The notes under the pieces: model-generated
Seen by the model: only the letters and a program-made list of their open reading frames with translations
Told to the model about the DNA's origin: nothing
Database searches by the model: none
Origin: a virus
Strand: one strand, 5' to 3'
IMG/VR virus record: IMGVR_UViG_3300021963_000148
Span: 1 to 58,422 of that record
DNA: 58,422 bases
Shown here: positions 20,325-29,000 of the stretch, piece by piece
Layout: each line of letters opens with the position of its first letter
Position numbering within the stretch: the first letter of the stretch is position 1
Translations under genes and position numbers: made by a program

Positions 20325-20969
20325 ATGAGAAAAGCATTTACTTTTTTATTACCAGATGAACCATATAAAACAACCACTGTTAACAATTATACAGTGAATG
20401 CTGTTTATACAGGTCCAAGATATCTTGCCCTATGCGTAATTGACGCTACTGGCGAGATCAAATATATTGCCAAACGTGCTGACACTGAAGCAGAATTAAA
20501 TTTTGAAGCATTAGTCGATGACGATCCAGAAACTACTTTTATTAAATTAGACGCAGATGTGCACACATATCAAGCAGCATATTTGACCAATTCCTACGAA
20601 TACGCCCAAGAAATTTCAGATTACGAAGAAGATGTCCCTGGCGGAAAATACACATATCAATACGATCAAAAGCAAGGCGCATTGGGTCAATGTCGTTGGG
20701 TTAATGACTTGAAATACGTTGACGGAAATTACGTAGGTCCAAGATTCCGTGAGCATGCCAATTCTAGAGCAAGTTTTTTTGAAAGTATAAAACTTGTGAT
20801 TCCTGCGATTGAAAATGCTATTTCACAGCGTGTTGAAAATCTTTATACAGACGAAGATGTTCAAAAATTAGAAGATCATTTAGATTTTTTAAAAAATATT
20901 GAAACAACATACGCAGGTGTTGACCACTGGAAAATTCCTTTCCCAAGCGATTTGCCAAATTACTATTAA
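20325..20969 (+). CDS. Hypothetical protein, possible fibre-assembly factor
   Basis: 214 residues, acidic in the middle (residues ~105-115). The C-terminal third is helical (ENAISQRVENLYTDEDVQKLEDHL) and ends in HWKIPFPSDLP. That layout resembles the C-terminal helix plus Pro-rich end of phage tail-fibre assembly chaperones, which usually lie just after the adhesin gene, as here. The similarity is weak, so a small virion protein is equally possible. Confidence 0.5.
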   Translation: MRKAFTFLLPDEPYKTTTVNNYTVNAVYTGPRYLALCVIDATGEIKYIAKRADTEAELNFEALVDDDPETTFIKLDADVHTYQAAYLTNSYEYAQEISDYEEDVPGGKYTYQYDQKQGALGQCRWVNDLKYVDGNYVGPRFREHANSRASFFESIKLVIPAIENAISQRVENLYTDEDVQKLEDHLDFLKNIETTYAGVDHWKIPFPSDLPNYY

Positions 20970-20975
20970 AAATAC

Positions 20976-21005
20976 TTGAACCAAGATTAGGTTCTGTGTT
21001 ATTAT
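20976..21005 (+). promoter_or_regulatory. Sigma70-like promoter overlapping a hairpin
   Basis: TTGAAC at 20976-20981 and TATTAT at 21000-21005 with an 18-base spacer. The -10 lies at the top of the 20988-21033 hairpin, so RNA started here (about 21012) lacks the left arm. It would serve the glycosyltransferase/carbamoyltransferase pair. Confidence 0.45.
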
Positions 21006-21037
21006 TGTTTGATACATAGTAACACAGAACCTATTTT
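20988..21037 (+). terminator. Long perfect hairpin, probable terminator
   Basis: A 14-bp perfect inverted repeat (20988-21001 with 21020-21033; aggttctgtgtta / taacacagaacct core) with an 18-base loop, followed by a weak T-rich run. It separates the fibre cluster from the sugar-modifying pair. Confidence 0.6.
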
Positions 21038-21049
21038 CTTGGAGTATAA

Positions 21050-21994
21050 ATGGAGAAACGCTCTAAAGCATTTTTTATCAACGGCGGTGCGGGCCGTATG
21101 TTATGTTCAGTACCCGCATTTGAAAAATATGAACAAGAGTCCGGCGATAAAGATTTTATCATAGTCTGCGAAGGCGGAACGGATGTGTTCAAAGGGCATC
21201 CTACCTTAGATTCTAGGACCTATGATGTTTGGCACAAAAATCTTTTTGTAGAAAAACTCAAAGACAAAGACATCTATACCATAGAACCTTATCGTGTTTG
21301 GGAATATTACAATCAAAAATGTAGTATTGCTCAAGCAATAGATATTGAAATTAATAAACAAGGTATTAGAGAATTATCAAAACCCACACTACGACTAAGC
21401 AAAGACGAGTTAATTGCTGGTCGTCAATTAATCAGCGAAGTTAAAAAGAAACTAAAAAAAGAAAAAGTAATAGTATTCCAGCCATTTGGCCGTGGCATTG
21501 AATATCTCGATGAATCATTTGTAGACAGAACTTCTAGAAGCATTGAATATAAAGATGTTAAAAAAATAATTCAAAAACTTCAAGAAAAGGGGTTTGCTGT
21601 AATAATGATGAGCGAAATAAAACTTGATTTAACTCAAGAAAAAAATATCAAAGATGAAATAGCATTTCCAGAAAATGTATCAATTAGACAATGGGCTGCT
21701 GTGATAAAATACGCTGATCACTTTTTAGGGTGTGATAGTTTAGGACAACACCTTGCTTATTCTATGGATAGGCCATCGACTGTAGTGTTTGGCTCTACGT
21801 ATCCTATAAATGTTTCTTATCCTAACGCTAAGAACTTTAATATTTTAGACATGGGTGAAGAACTTCGAGAATACAGTCCTATTAGAATCACTATGGATGA
21901 GCGCATTGATAGAAAACATGAAAGTCTTATGACAATGACTCCTGAAATTATTGACTATGTAGTTGACGCTGTAATAGGAAAACATAAAAAATGA
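21050..21994 (+). CDS. GT9-like glycosyltransferase (heptosyltransferase family)
   Basis: 314 residues. The N-terminal GGAGRMLCSVPAFEKY, the mid-protein VIVFQPFGRG and the C-terminal FLGCDSLGQHLAYSMDRPS/VVFGSTYP follow the two-domain GT-B plan of family 9 (ADP-heptose:LPS heptosyltransferases), where the GCDSG.xH..A segment binds the nucleotide sugar. The length is typical or slightly short. The ribosome site is tggag. It overlaps the carbamoyltransferase gene by ATGA. It probably transfers a sugar to host surface glycan or a phage product. An ADP-heptose donor is plausible given the heptose operon at 33903, but is not shown. Confidence 0.65.
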   Translation: MEKRSKAFFINGGAGRMLCSVPAFEKYEQESGDKDFIIVCEGGTDVFKGHPTLDSRTYDVWHKNLFVEKLKDKDIYTIEPYRVWEYYNQKCSIAQAIDIEINKQGIRELSKPTLRLSKDELIAGRQLISEVKKKLKKEKVIVFQPFGRGIEYLDESFVDRTSRSIEYKDVKKIIQKLQEKGFAVIMMSEIKLDLTQEKNIKDEIAFPENVSIRQWAAVIKYADHFLGCDSLGQHLAYSMDRPSTVVFGSTYPINVSYPNAKNFNILDMGEELREYSPIRITMDERIDRKHESLMTMTPEIIDYVVDAVIGKHKK

Positions 21995-23820
21995 ACACTG
22001 AACAACAAGATTTAACTCCAAAATTAAAAACAGGGTGGATAGCAGCCATAGCACGTGGCCATAACTCTGGAGTTTGTTTATTAAAAGACGGAGAAATTGT
22101 ATTTTCTATAGAAGAAGAAAGATTGACACGCCACAAGTACGACGGCGGCCCATATGCTTCTATAATGAAAATTTTAGAGTATACTGATAAATTAGATTAT
22201 CTAGTCGTTGCTCACACACAGAAATTAAATGATACTGCTGGCCGAGTTGACTACACCGGAGACGATGTGTATACCGGGCTAGCTCGTAAAATGGGATTGA
22301 TTGATCGAAAAGCCAATCTCTACAATCACCCACAGGTCATTGATCTTAGCTTTTTACATCATAAATTACATGCTGCTTGTGCTTTTTACAGATCAGGATG
22401 GGAAGAAGCTGTTTCTTTAATTGTTGATGGTGCTGGAACATTCATTCCTTTATCCTATGATAATCAACAGATATGGAGTTACGAAGTAGAGACAATTGTT
22501 GACTGTGCGTATCCTTCTCAATTTACTACCTTATACAAACATTACGGTGTGCGTGAAGGTATCCCAGCACAGTATTATGACAAACTTCCTTCTGATCAGT
22601 TTGGCGAAGCTGGAGAATTTCATCAAGCATGGGTTTCTGACCGAGCCGGTATTGTTAAAACCTACGAAGGTGTTACAGAGTACTGCGGCTTTACTGCTAT
22701 TGAAGCAGGAAAGACCATGGGATTGTTTCCATACGGTAAGCCTAACGATAAGATACCTAAGTTATTTGAATCAAACTCAAAGTTTCCTGTTTCAAACAGA
22801 AACTTAATTGTTCCAATGTATCCATCGAGTTCAACAGTTAACGCAAACCTTTTTGATTTTTTAGATGAAAATCCAGAAGATGAAAAAACTGATGTTACTA
22901 CTTTACAGAATCGTAGAGATATGGCCTACGCTGTACAGACTGAAACACAAGAACAAGTTTTAAAATTAATTCGAAAAGCTTCTGAAATGAGTGGTAAGAA
23001 GCGAGTAGTGATCAGTGGAGGTTATGGTTTAAATTGTGTAGCCAACTATTATTACTTAGAACATCTTAAAAACGAAGGTATTGAAATTTATGTAGAACCA
23101 ATTTCAAACGATGCCGGTACTGCGATGGGAGCAGCATTGATGTTTTGGCATGCCTTAGACGACAACATGACAATTCAAAAACTCGATACGTTGTATCTTG
23201 GACCAGTTCATACATACACACAATCTGAAATTGAAGAAAAAGTTAAATTTGCTGGAGGCAAGCTGACTGATGCCACACACAAAGATGTTGTTAAACTGTT
23301 ACGTGAAAAGAACATTGTTACGATATTTCAAGGACGTTCAGAAAACGGTCCAAGAGCATTAGGCAATCGTTCAGTGCTTTTTGACCCTACATTTCCAGAT
23401 GGCAAGGACTATGTAAATCAAGTAAAACATCGCGAATACTTCCGACCATTTGCTGGCAGTATTTTAGAAGAAGATGCGCACGATTGGTTTGATCTACGTG
23501 GAATGAAAAACAGCCCACACATGATGTACGCTGTAAATTGCCAGCCCGGTGTTGAAGAAAAGATTCCAAGTATTATTCATGAAGATCATACTTGTCGTAT
23601 TCAAACAGTTAATCCTGAGCAAAACAAACATTATTATGATTTGATCAAAGCATTTAAAGACGAAACTGGAATCCCTATTTTGTTTAATACTAGTTTTAAT
23701 TTGGGCGGAGATCCGTTAGTTGAAACTCTAGATGATGCTATAGATACGCTGATGCGCAGTGATATTGAATATTTGTATTTGCCCGAATATGGCAAGCTAA
23801 TAAAAATAGAAAACAGCTAA
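21991..23820 (+). CDS. NodU/CmcH-family O-carbamoyltransferase
   Basis: 609 residues, a usual length for the family. The N-terminal Kae1-like ATPase fold starts with ARGHNSGVCLLKDG and continues with IEEERLTRHK; a metal-binding HHKLH segment lies near residue 125. The C-terminal catalytic domain contains GRSENGPRALGNRSVL near residue 447 and the terminal FNTSFNLGGDPLV. Such enzymes move a carbamoyl group from carbamoyl phosphate to a sugar hydroxyl. Start ATG overlaps the upstream stop (ATGA). The gene is followed by a strong terminator. With the GT9 gene it forms a two-step sugar-modification cassette; the acceptor is unknown. Confidence 0.85.
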   Translation: MNTEQQDLTPKLKTGWIAAIARGHNSGVCLLKDGEIVFSIEEERLTRHKYDGGPYASIMKILEYTDKLDYLVVAHTQKLNDTAGRVDYTGDDVYTGLARKMGLIDRKANLYNHPQVIDLSFLHHKLHAACAFYRSGWEEAVSLIVDGAGTFIPLSYDNQQIWSYEVETIVDCAYPSQFTTLYKHYGVREGIPAQYYDKLPSDQFGEAGEFHQAWVSDRAGIVKTYEGVTEYCGFTAIEAGKTMGLFPYGKPNDKIPKLFESNSKFPVSNRNLIVPMYPSSSTVNANLFDFLDENPEDEKTDVTTLQNRRDMAYAVQTETQEQVLKLIRKASEMSGKKRVVISGGYGLNCVANYYYLEHLKNEGIEIYVEPISNDAGTAMGAALMFWHALDDNMTIQKLDTLYLGPVHTYTQSEIEEKVKFAGGKLTDATHKDVVKLLREKNIVTIFQGRSENGPRALGNRSVLFDPTFPDGKDYVNQVKHREYFRPFAGSILEEDAHDWFDLRGMKNSPHMMYAVNCQPGVEEKIPSIIHEDHTCRIQTVNPEQNKHYYDLIKAFKDETGIPILFNTSFNLGGDPLVETLDDAIDTLMRSDIEYLYLPEYGKLIKIENS

Positions 23821-23825
23821 AAACA

Positions 23826-23845
23826 CCCCCGCAAGGGGGTTTTTT
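23826..23845 (+). terminator. Rho-independent terminator
   Basis: ccccc-gcaa-ggggg stem-loop with flanking A/T pairs, followed by six T. It lies directly after the carbamoyltransferase stop. Confidence 0.9.
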
Positions 23846-23861
23846 ATTATATTCAAAATCT

Positions 23862-23869
23862 GTTAAATA
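23862..23869 (+). promoter_or_regulatory. Late promoter box GTTAAATA
   Basis: Late-type box 21 bases before the ATG at 23891, placed just after the terminator. Confidence 0.55.
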
Positions 23870-23890
23870 CATAATAACCTCGAGCGAGCT

Positions 23891-25453
23891 ATGGCAGATT
23901 TTAACAAGTATTTTGTACCTAATGTAAAAAACACCCTACAAGTCAAAAATGGGGTGAATTTTCTTCACAAAGGCCCATGGATACAGATCTTTGATGATAC
24001 TGAAATCGACAGATGGTATGTTGGCGATTTTGCCAGCGCCAGCTATCAGCTTTCCATCGAGTTTAATTCAAACAAAAAAGAAACACTACAGGTATTAGTT
24101 GTAGCTAGACCAGATTACGCAAATTATTCTATTATTGGTCGAGTTGCCATCGACGACGAACTTGTAGATATTTCAGCTACTGTTAATAACAGCTATCTTA
24201 GTTTAAAATTGTCACCTAAAATTCCAGCATATCGTGGAATGAAAGCAATTTATAAAGCAAACTACTCAGGTGTTTTAAACGAAATTGAACGTCCGGCCAC
24301 TCCAACGTTTTTAGTACCTTCGACAGTGCCTTCAACACCGGGCACTGGTGGTGGCGGTGGGTCAAGTGTAGACTTAGGTTCAATCACACAAGACATTGTT
24401 CCGTCAACTGCTGGCTCTGTAAATTTAGGATCTTTGGCAAATAATTGGAATGACCTGTATCTACAAAATTCTATAGTGTTAAACGGTGCTGTTATATCTA
24501 GCACAGGATCAAATGCTATCGAATTACCATTTGGATCTACTATTGGCGGCACAGCATTAAATTTCTTTTCTAGACTAGCAGTTTCAGGCGAAAGCGATGT
24601 TGTTGCTGAAACACCAAACGACACAGTTACACTAGTAGCAGGAACTGGCATTAGCATATCCACTGACCCACTAACTGACTCAATAGTAATTACAAATACA
24701 GGTAGCGGCACTGAAGGCGGTGGTGGCGGGGGCGGTAGTACATCATTGTCAAACTCATTTACAACTATAGCCGTGTTGGGCCAATCAAACGTAGTTGCTG
24801 ATACTCCGTCAGACACGTTAACTTTAGTAGCCGGCAGCGGAATGACTATATCTACTAATGCTGCTGCTGATACTATTATATTTTCTTCCACAGGTGGCAG
24901 CGGAGGTGGCAGCGGAGGTACAGCAGCATCTGTGCTTGTTCAAGAAATTACAACAGGAATATTTCCGTTAGTAGTATCAACAGGAGTTGATTCTGTATCA
25001 GGACAATCTCTGTATGCTGACACGGCGGTAACACTAAACACTGCTACAAATGTTTTAACTGTTACTGCTACACAAGCACAATGGGCGGACTTAGCAGAAA
25101 ATTATCAAGCAGATTTTAACTATGCCCCAGGGACTGTGTTAGAATTTGGTGGCGAATACGAAGTAACCGAAGCCACAGACGAAACAAGACGTGTAGCTGG
25201 AGTAGTATCAACTAGCCCAGCACATTTGATGAATAGTAAATTGATTGGAAATAATGTTGTTGCCATTGCTCTTCAAGGTCGTGTCCCATGTAAAGTTCGT
25301 GGAAAAATTAGAAAAGGCGATTTAATGGTAAGTGGCGGTGGCGGATACGCAAGACCAACACAGGATCCTAAAATTGGCACAATCATTGGAAAAGCCCTAG
25401 AAGACTTTAACGATGTTGAAGGTGTTATAGAAGTGGTAGTAGGCAGGCTATAA
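23891..25453 (+). CDS. Virion protein with C-terminal processing/chaperone-like domain
   Basis: 520 residues. Residues 1-135 form a conserved globular domain (WIQIFDDTEIDRWYVGDFASA). A Pro/Gly-rich linker and two related repeats (FFSRLAVSGESDVVAETPNDTV and FTTIAVLGQSNVVADTPSDTL) follow. The last ~150 residues (WADLAENYQADFNYAPGTV, AGVVSTSPAHLMN, ALQGRVPCKVRGKIRKGDL, GTIIGKALEDF) match the C-terminal domain common in T4-like aquatic phage fibres, related in pattern to intramolecular-chaperone/peptidase G2 domains. Glycine runs act as hinges. A fibre or baseplate role is inferred. Whether self-cleavage occurs cannot be read from the sequence. Confidence 0.7.
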   Translation: MADFNKYFVPNVKNTLQVKNGVNFLHKGPWIQIFDDTEIDRWYVGDFASASYQLSIEFNSNKKETLQVLVVARPDYANYSIIGRVAIDDELVDISATVNNSYLSLKLSPKIPAYRGMKAIYKANYSGVLNEIERPATPTFLVPSTVPSTPGTGGGGGSSVDLGSITQDIVPSTAGSVNLGSLANNWNDLYLQNSIVLNGAVISSTGSNAIELPFGSTIGGTALNFFSRLAVSGESDVVAETPNDTVTLVAGTGISISTDPLTDSIVITNTGSGTEGGGGGGGSTSLSNSFTTIAVLGQSNVVADTPSDTLTLVAGSGMTISTNAAADTIIFSSTGGSGGGSGGTAASVLVQEITTGIFPLVVSTGVDSVSGQSLYADTAVTLNTATNVLTVTATQAQWADLAENYQADFNYAPGTVLEFGGEYEVTEATDETRRVAGVVSTSPAHLMNSKLIGNNVVAIALQGRVPCKVRGKIRKGDLMVSGGGGYARPTQDPKIGTIIGKALEDFNDVEGVIEVVVGRL

Positions 25454-25456
25454 ATA
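25449..25456 (+). promoter_or_regulatory. Late promoter box TATAAATA
   Basis: Perfect late consensus that contains the stop codon of the upstream gene; 13 bases before the ATG at 25470. The predicted leader is about 8 bases. Confidence 0.7.
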
Positions 25457-25469
25457 CTCTGGATAAATT

Positions 25470-26021
25470 ATGACTGTAGGACAAAAAGCATTTAAAAGTG
25501 ATTTTGGGTATCAAAGCCCGGGATTTTCTGTTGACGATCAAGGAAACTTAATTGCTAATGATTTTATTCTTAGCGGTTCTGGTTCATTGTTTTCGTCTGG
25601 CGGCACCTCTTTAAACAGTATTGTAATAAACAGCAGTCTAAGAACATTAGGCACACTGACACAATTACAAGTCAATGGTGATGTATATCTTAAAAATAAC
25701 AATGTAAGCAGATTATCGATTGTATCGGGTCGTATTGTTATAAACAGCCAGACAGTAGGAACTGTTGACAACGTAAACATTGGTACGATAGCTCCCGGGA
25801 CTGTGTCAGCATACCAAGTAAATTTGGTAAGTAACGGTGTTAGTCCAGCTGGTTTGAATATAGATAATGCTGATATATCTGCGTCAGGCGCGGAAGTTAA
25901 CGGAATTATGACATTTGTTGACGGACTAGTAGTACCAATACCAACAACAGCAACACAAGCAGCAAGAAAAGATTATGTAGACAACTCAGTTATCGCTTTT
26001 GCGGTAGCATTTGGAGCCTAA
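25470..26021 (+). CDS. Short fibre-like virion protein
   Basis: 183 residues of beta-rich, Asn/Ser/Val-rich sequence (LRTLGTLTQLQVNGDVYLKN) of the type seen in the repetitive fibre at 1-3462, but without clear repeats. It ends with ATQAARKDYVDNSV, a motif frequent at the C-terminal part of phage tail fibres. It lies 9 bases before the giant gene at 26031. Probably a short fibre or fibre-connecting subunit. Confidence 0.6.
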   Translation: MTVGQKAFKSDFGYQSPGFSVDDQGNLIANDFILSGSGSLFSSGGTSLNSIVINSSLRTLGTLTQLQVNGDVYLKNNNVSRLSIVSGRIVINSQTVGTVDNVNIGTIAPGTVSAYQVNLVSNGVSPAGLNIDNADISASGAEVNGIMTFVDGLVVPIPTTATQAARKDYVDNSVIAFAVAFGA

Positions 26022-26030
26022 GAGAGAAAC

Positions 26031-29000
26031 ATGGCAAAGAAAAAGATTAACAATTACGTATTTAGACCGGGCATGAGTTACTTAGGTAACTTAAAACCAA
26101 ACGCCTACGCCAGTATATTAGCAAATAGAGAACACTTAAAAAAGGAACTGTCGGGTTTCATTAATCGTCGTGTTACTGTTGATACTGCGTTTCAATATTA
26201 TCCAGAAGCAATTCGATTATTAACTAATAATAGAACCTACATGCAATACGAAGTTGTTGCGTGGATACAATATCAAGTTGCTAATAATATTGCTCCGTTT
26301 GTTGGTTATACCTACGACAGTGCTAAATGTTTAAGAGATACATTGTATAATATCGATGCGTACATCCATGATTTACGTTACGGCGGCAATGAAGAAACAA
26401 GAAGGATCGCAGGGTTTTATTGGATTGGGTCAACGCCACAAATTGACGGTCCGCGAACTCCAGAAACTGCAGCATATACATTTCTAAGATCGTTAATCAA
26501 CAACTATATTTTAACTAGAACAGCAGCGCCTTCATATCAAGGCACATATTCTCAGTATACTACAAGTCCCTCGGCAGAATCTCAAGTTGCTTCAAAAGTT
26601 ACAGCTCTAACACAGATAACCATTGATGTAATAACCAACGGTCTAAGTTCTTTACCGGCTATTCAATACAAAGCATCTACCTATGAAAATTACACATATA
26701 GTGTAGAAAAATGCGAAAGAGATTTTGGTTTTGTTATTGACGCATATCTAAATGATTTACGATATGACGGTACCGAGGACACTACTCGTGTTGTTAAATT
26801 ATATTATGACGGCGATACACTTCAAGTTGACGGCAGCGGCCAAGCAGAAGTTGAAGCTCATCGATTTATTCGTGAAAGAATAAACTCAAATATTATACAA
26901 AACGTAGTAGGCACAGAAGATTATACAGAAGCCGTGCGACTGTTGACCGAAAATAAAACGTATCTTCAATACGAAGTTACTGCTTGGATTCAAGATCAAA
27001 TAGACACTGCTTCAAAATGTGTTCGAGATATTGGGTATCTTATAGACGGTGTTCAATATGATGTAGTGCTTGGAACAAATTATAACGCAGTCTTTTTAGG
27101 TCTAGCTGAATATAATTCTTTAGACAACGATTTTATTGTGTTAGATACTATTCGACGAGCAGGATTAGAAGTAGCAGACCTAACAGCAGTAGCAGCAAGC
27201 ACCGCTGCTACAACTAGAGCAACAACATTTTTTAACGAAGTTCGTGACATTGCTACTAACGGAAGAACTGCTGCCGATGTAATAACTTTCACAAACCCAA
27301 CATCAGCTACAGCTAGTCAAATTGCTGCCAAAGACAAACTAATAGCAAACAAAAATTTCCTAGCTGCCGAAGTCAATGCTTGGGTAGCTGACACATATCC
27401 GTTACACGATCATGACGAAGCAAAATGTACACGAGATGTCAAGTATGCCATAGACGCTATTTGTTACGACATACTGTATGGTGGCAATTCAGCCACATAC
27501 GATCAGGCTAAATTTTTCTTCTATGGATTTGCCAGCGGCGCACCTGGAATCGATCCAACACATAGATTACAAACTGTAGCAGCGTATGGAAGATTAAAAA
27601 CAATTATAGCTCAGGTAGTACAAGGAGTTCCAGTAATTAAAACAACTACTGGTTCAACTCCAAATACACTAACACAGGTAACTTCTGGTGCTAACGCCAG
27701 CTCTGGTGATGCTACTACTATACAAACATTGGTTCAAATCACTGCCGATGTTGTTAACGCTACGACACAAGCAGCAGCAAATTTAATACTAGCATCTATA
27801 CCCAGAACCTTACCAAATGTTTCGTGGGCACCTACCGCATTACAAAATGCGCAGTCGGCAATAGCAGCCGCAAAAACAACTATTGTTAACGGTGTTGTAG
27901 ATTTCAATGGATTCACTTACGATCAAGCCAAATGTATTCGAGATGCTGGCTATGTGATAGACGCTTATATCTATGATCTACGATATAACGGTAACGAAGA
28001 AACTTATCGTGTTACTACAAAATATTATTATGGCAACGAAATACAAGTTGACGGCGATAGATATCCAGAAGCCTATGCTCATACTTTCTTAAGAAATACT
28101 ATTAACAATTACATATTACCTCGTATTGTTGCGCCGTCTTTTCAAAATGTCTACACACAGGTAACAACTTCTCCGTCGGCCGAAAGTGGTGCTACTTCAA
28201 GAATTACTGCTCTATCTGATGTGTTGATTAATTTGTTGTTAAATGGAACTGGATCATTGCCAGCAATATCATATAGAACTGTTCCATATCAAGTGTTAAC
28301 TCCCCAAGTAGTAACAGTTGGTCTAACCCCAGAAACCGGAGCAGCAGCAAAAATAGTCGAATTGTCAAATATTTTGTTAACATTAATTCCTGGCGGTCTT
28401 AGTGTATTGGCAACACCAATATCAAGTACATATGGTCGACTTAAAATTCAAGGCAAATATACTACCGATGATTTTTTACTGATCACTAATACGTCAACAA
28501 ATAATATTATCTACAATTTTAGTAACATCGACACCGGTGGAACTATTGAACAAGAAGTACTAGAAGACGACGATTTTGTTAAGTTTTTACAAACAACCGA
28601 TGGAGTCACATCGATTAAACTTAACTACGACACGTCGTCAATGAGCAGCAACGATGACATACAAATTTTTGTTGAAAATTCAGAACAGATAGTAAGACCT
28701 TATGATTTTGGCACTGACGCTATTGAACGGCATCGTGTGGCAACACCGCAAAGTATGTTAGATGCTGACTTTGAATACGGTCTCCAACCAACTAAGTGGC
28801 AGGCTATTGCTGTAGCTCGAGGTTATCCAAGTATATACGAAATTCCAGGTACTGATCAAGATGTAACCAGTATTTTGTCAGACGCTTCTGCTGGAACTAG
28901 TGGCGTTGGCGGTTCACTGATCACTGTTACAACTAATTCATCACATGGATTTAGTGTAGGAACTCCAGTTACTATTAGAGGACTAACGCAATCAATACCT

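Noticed and set aside
20985-21040. tRNA-like fold
   Set aside because: Only one long stem with an 18-base loop; no cloverleaf, anticodon arm or T-loop motif.
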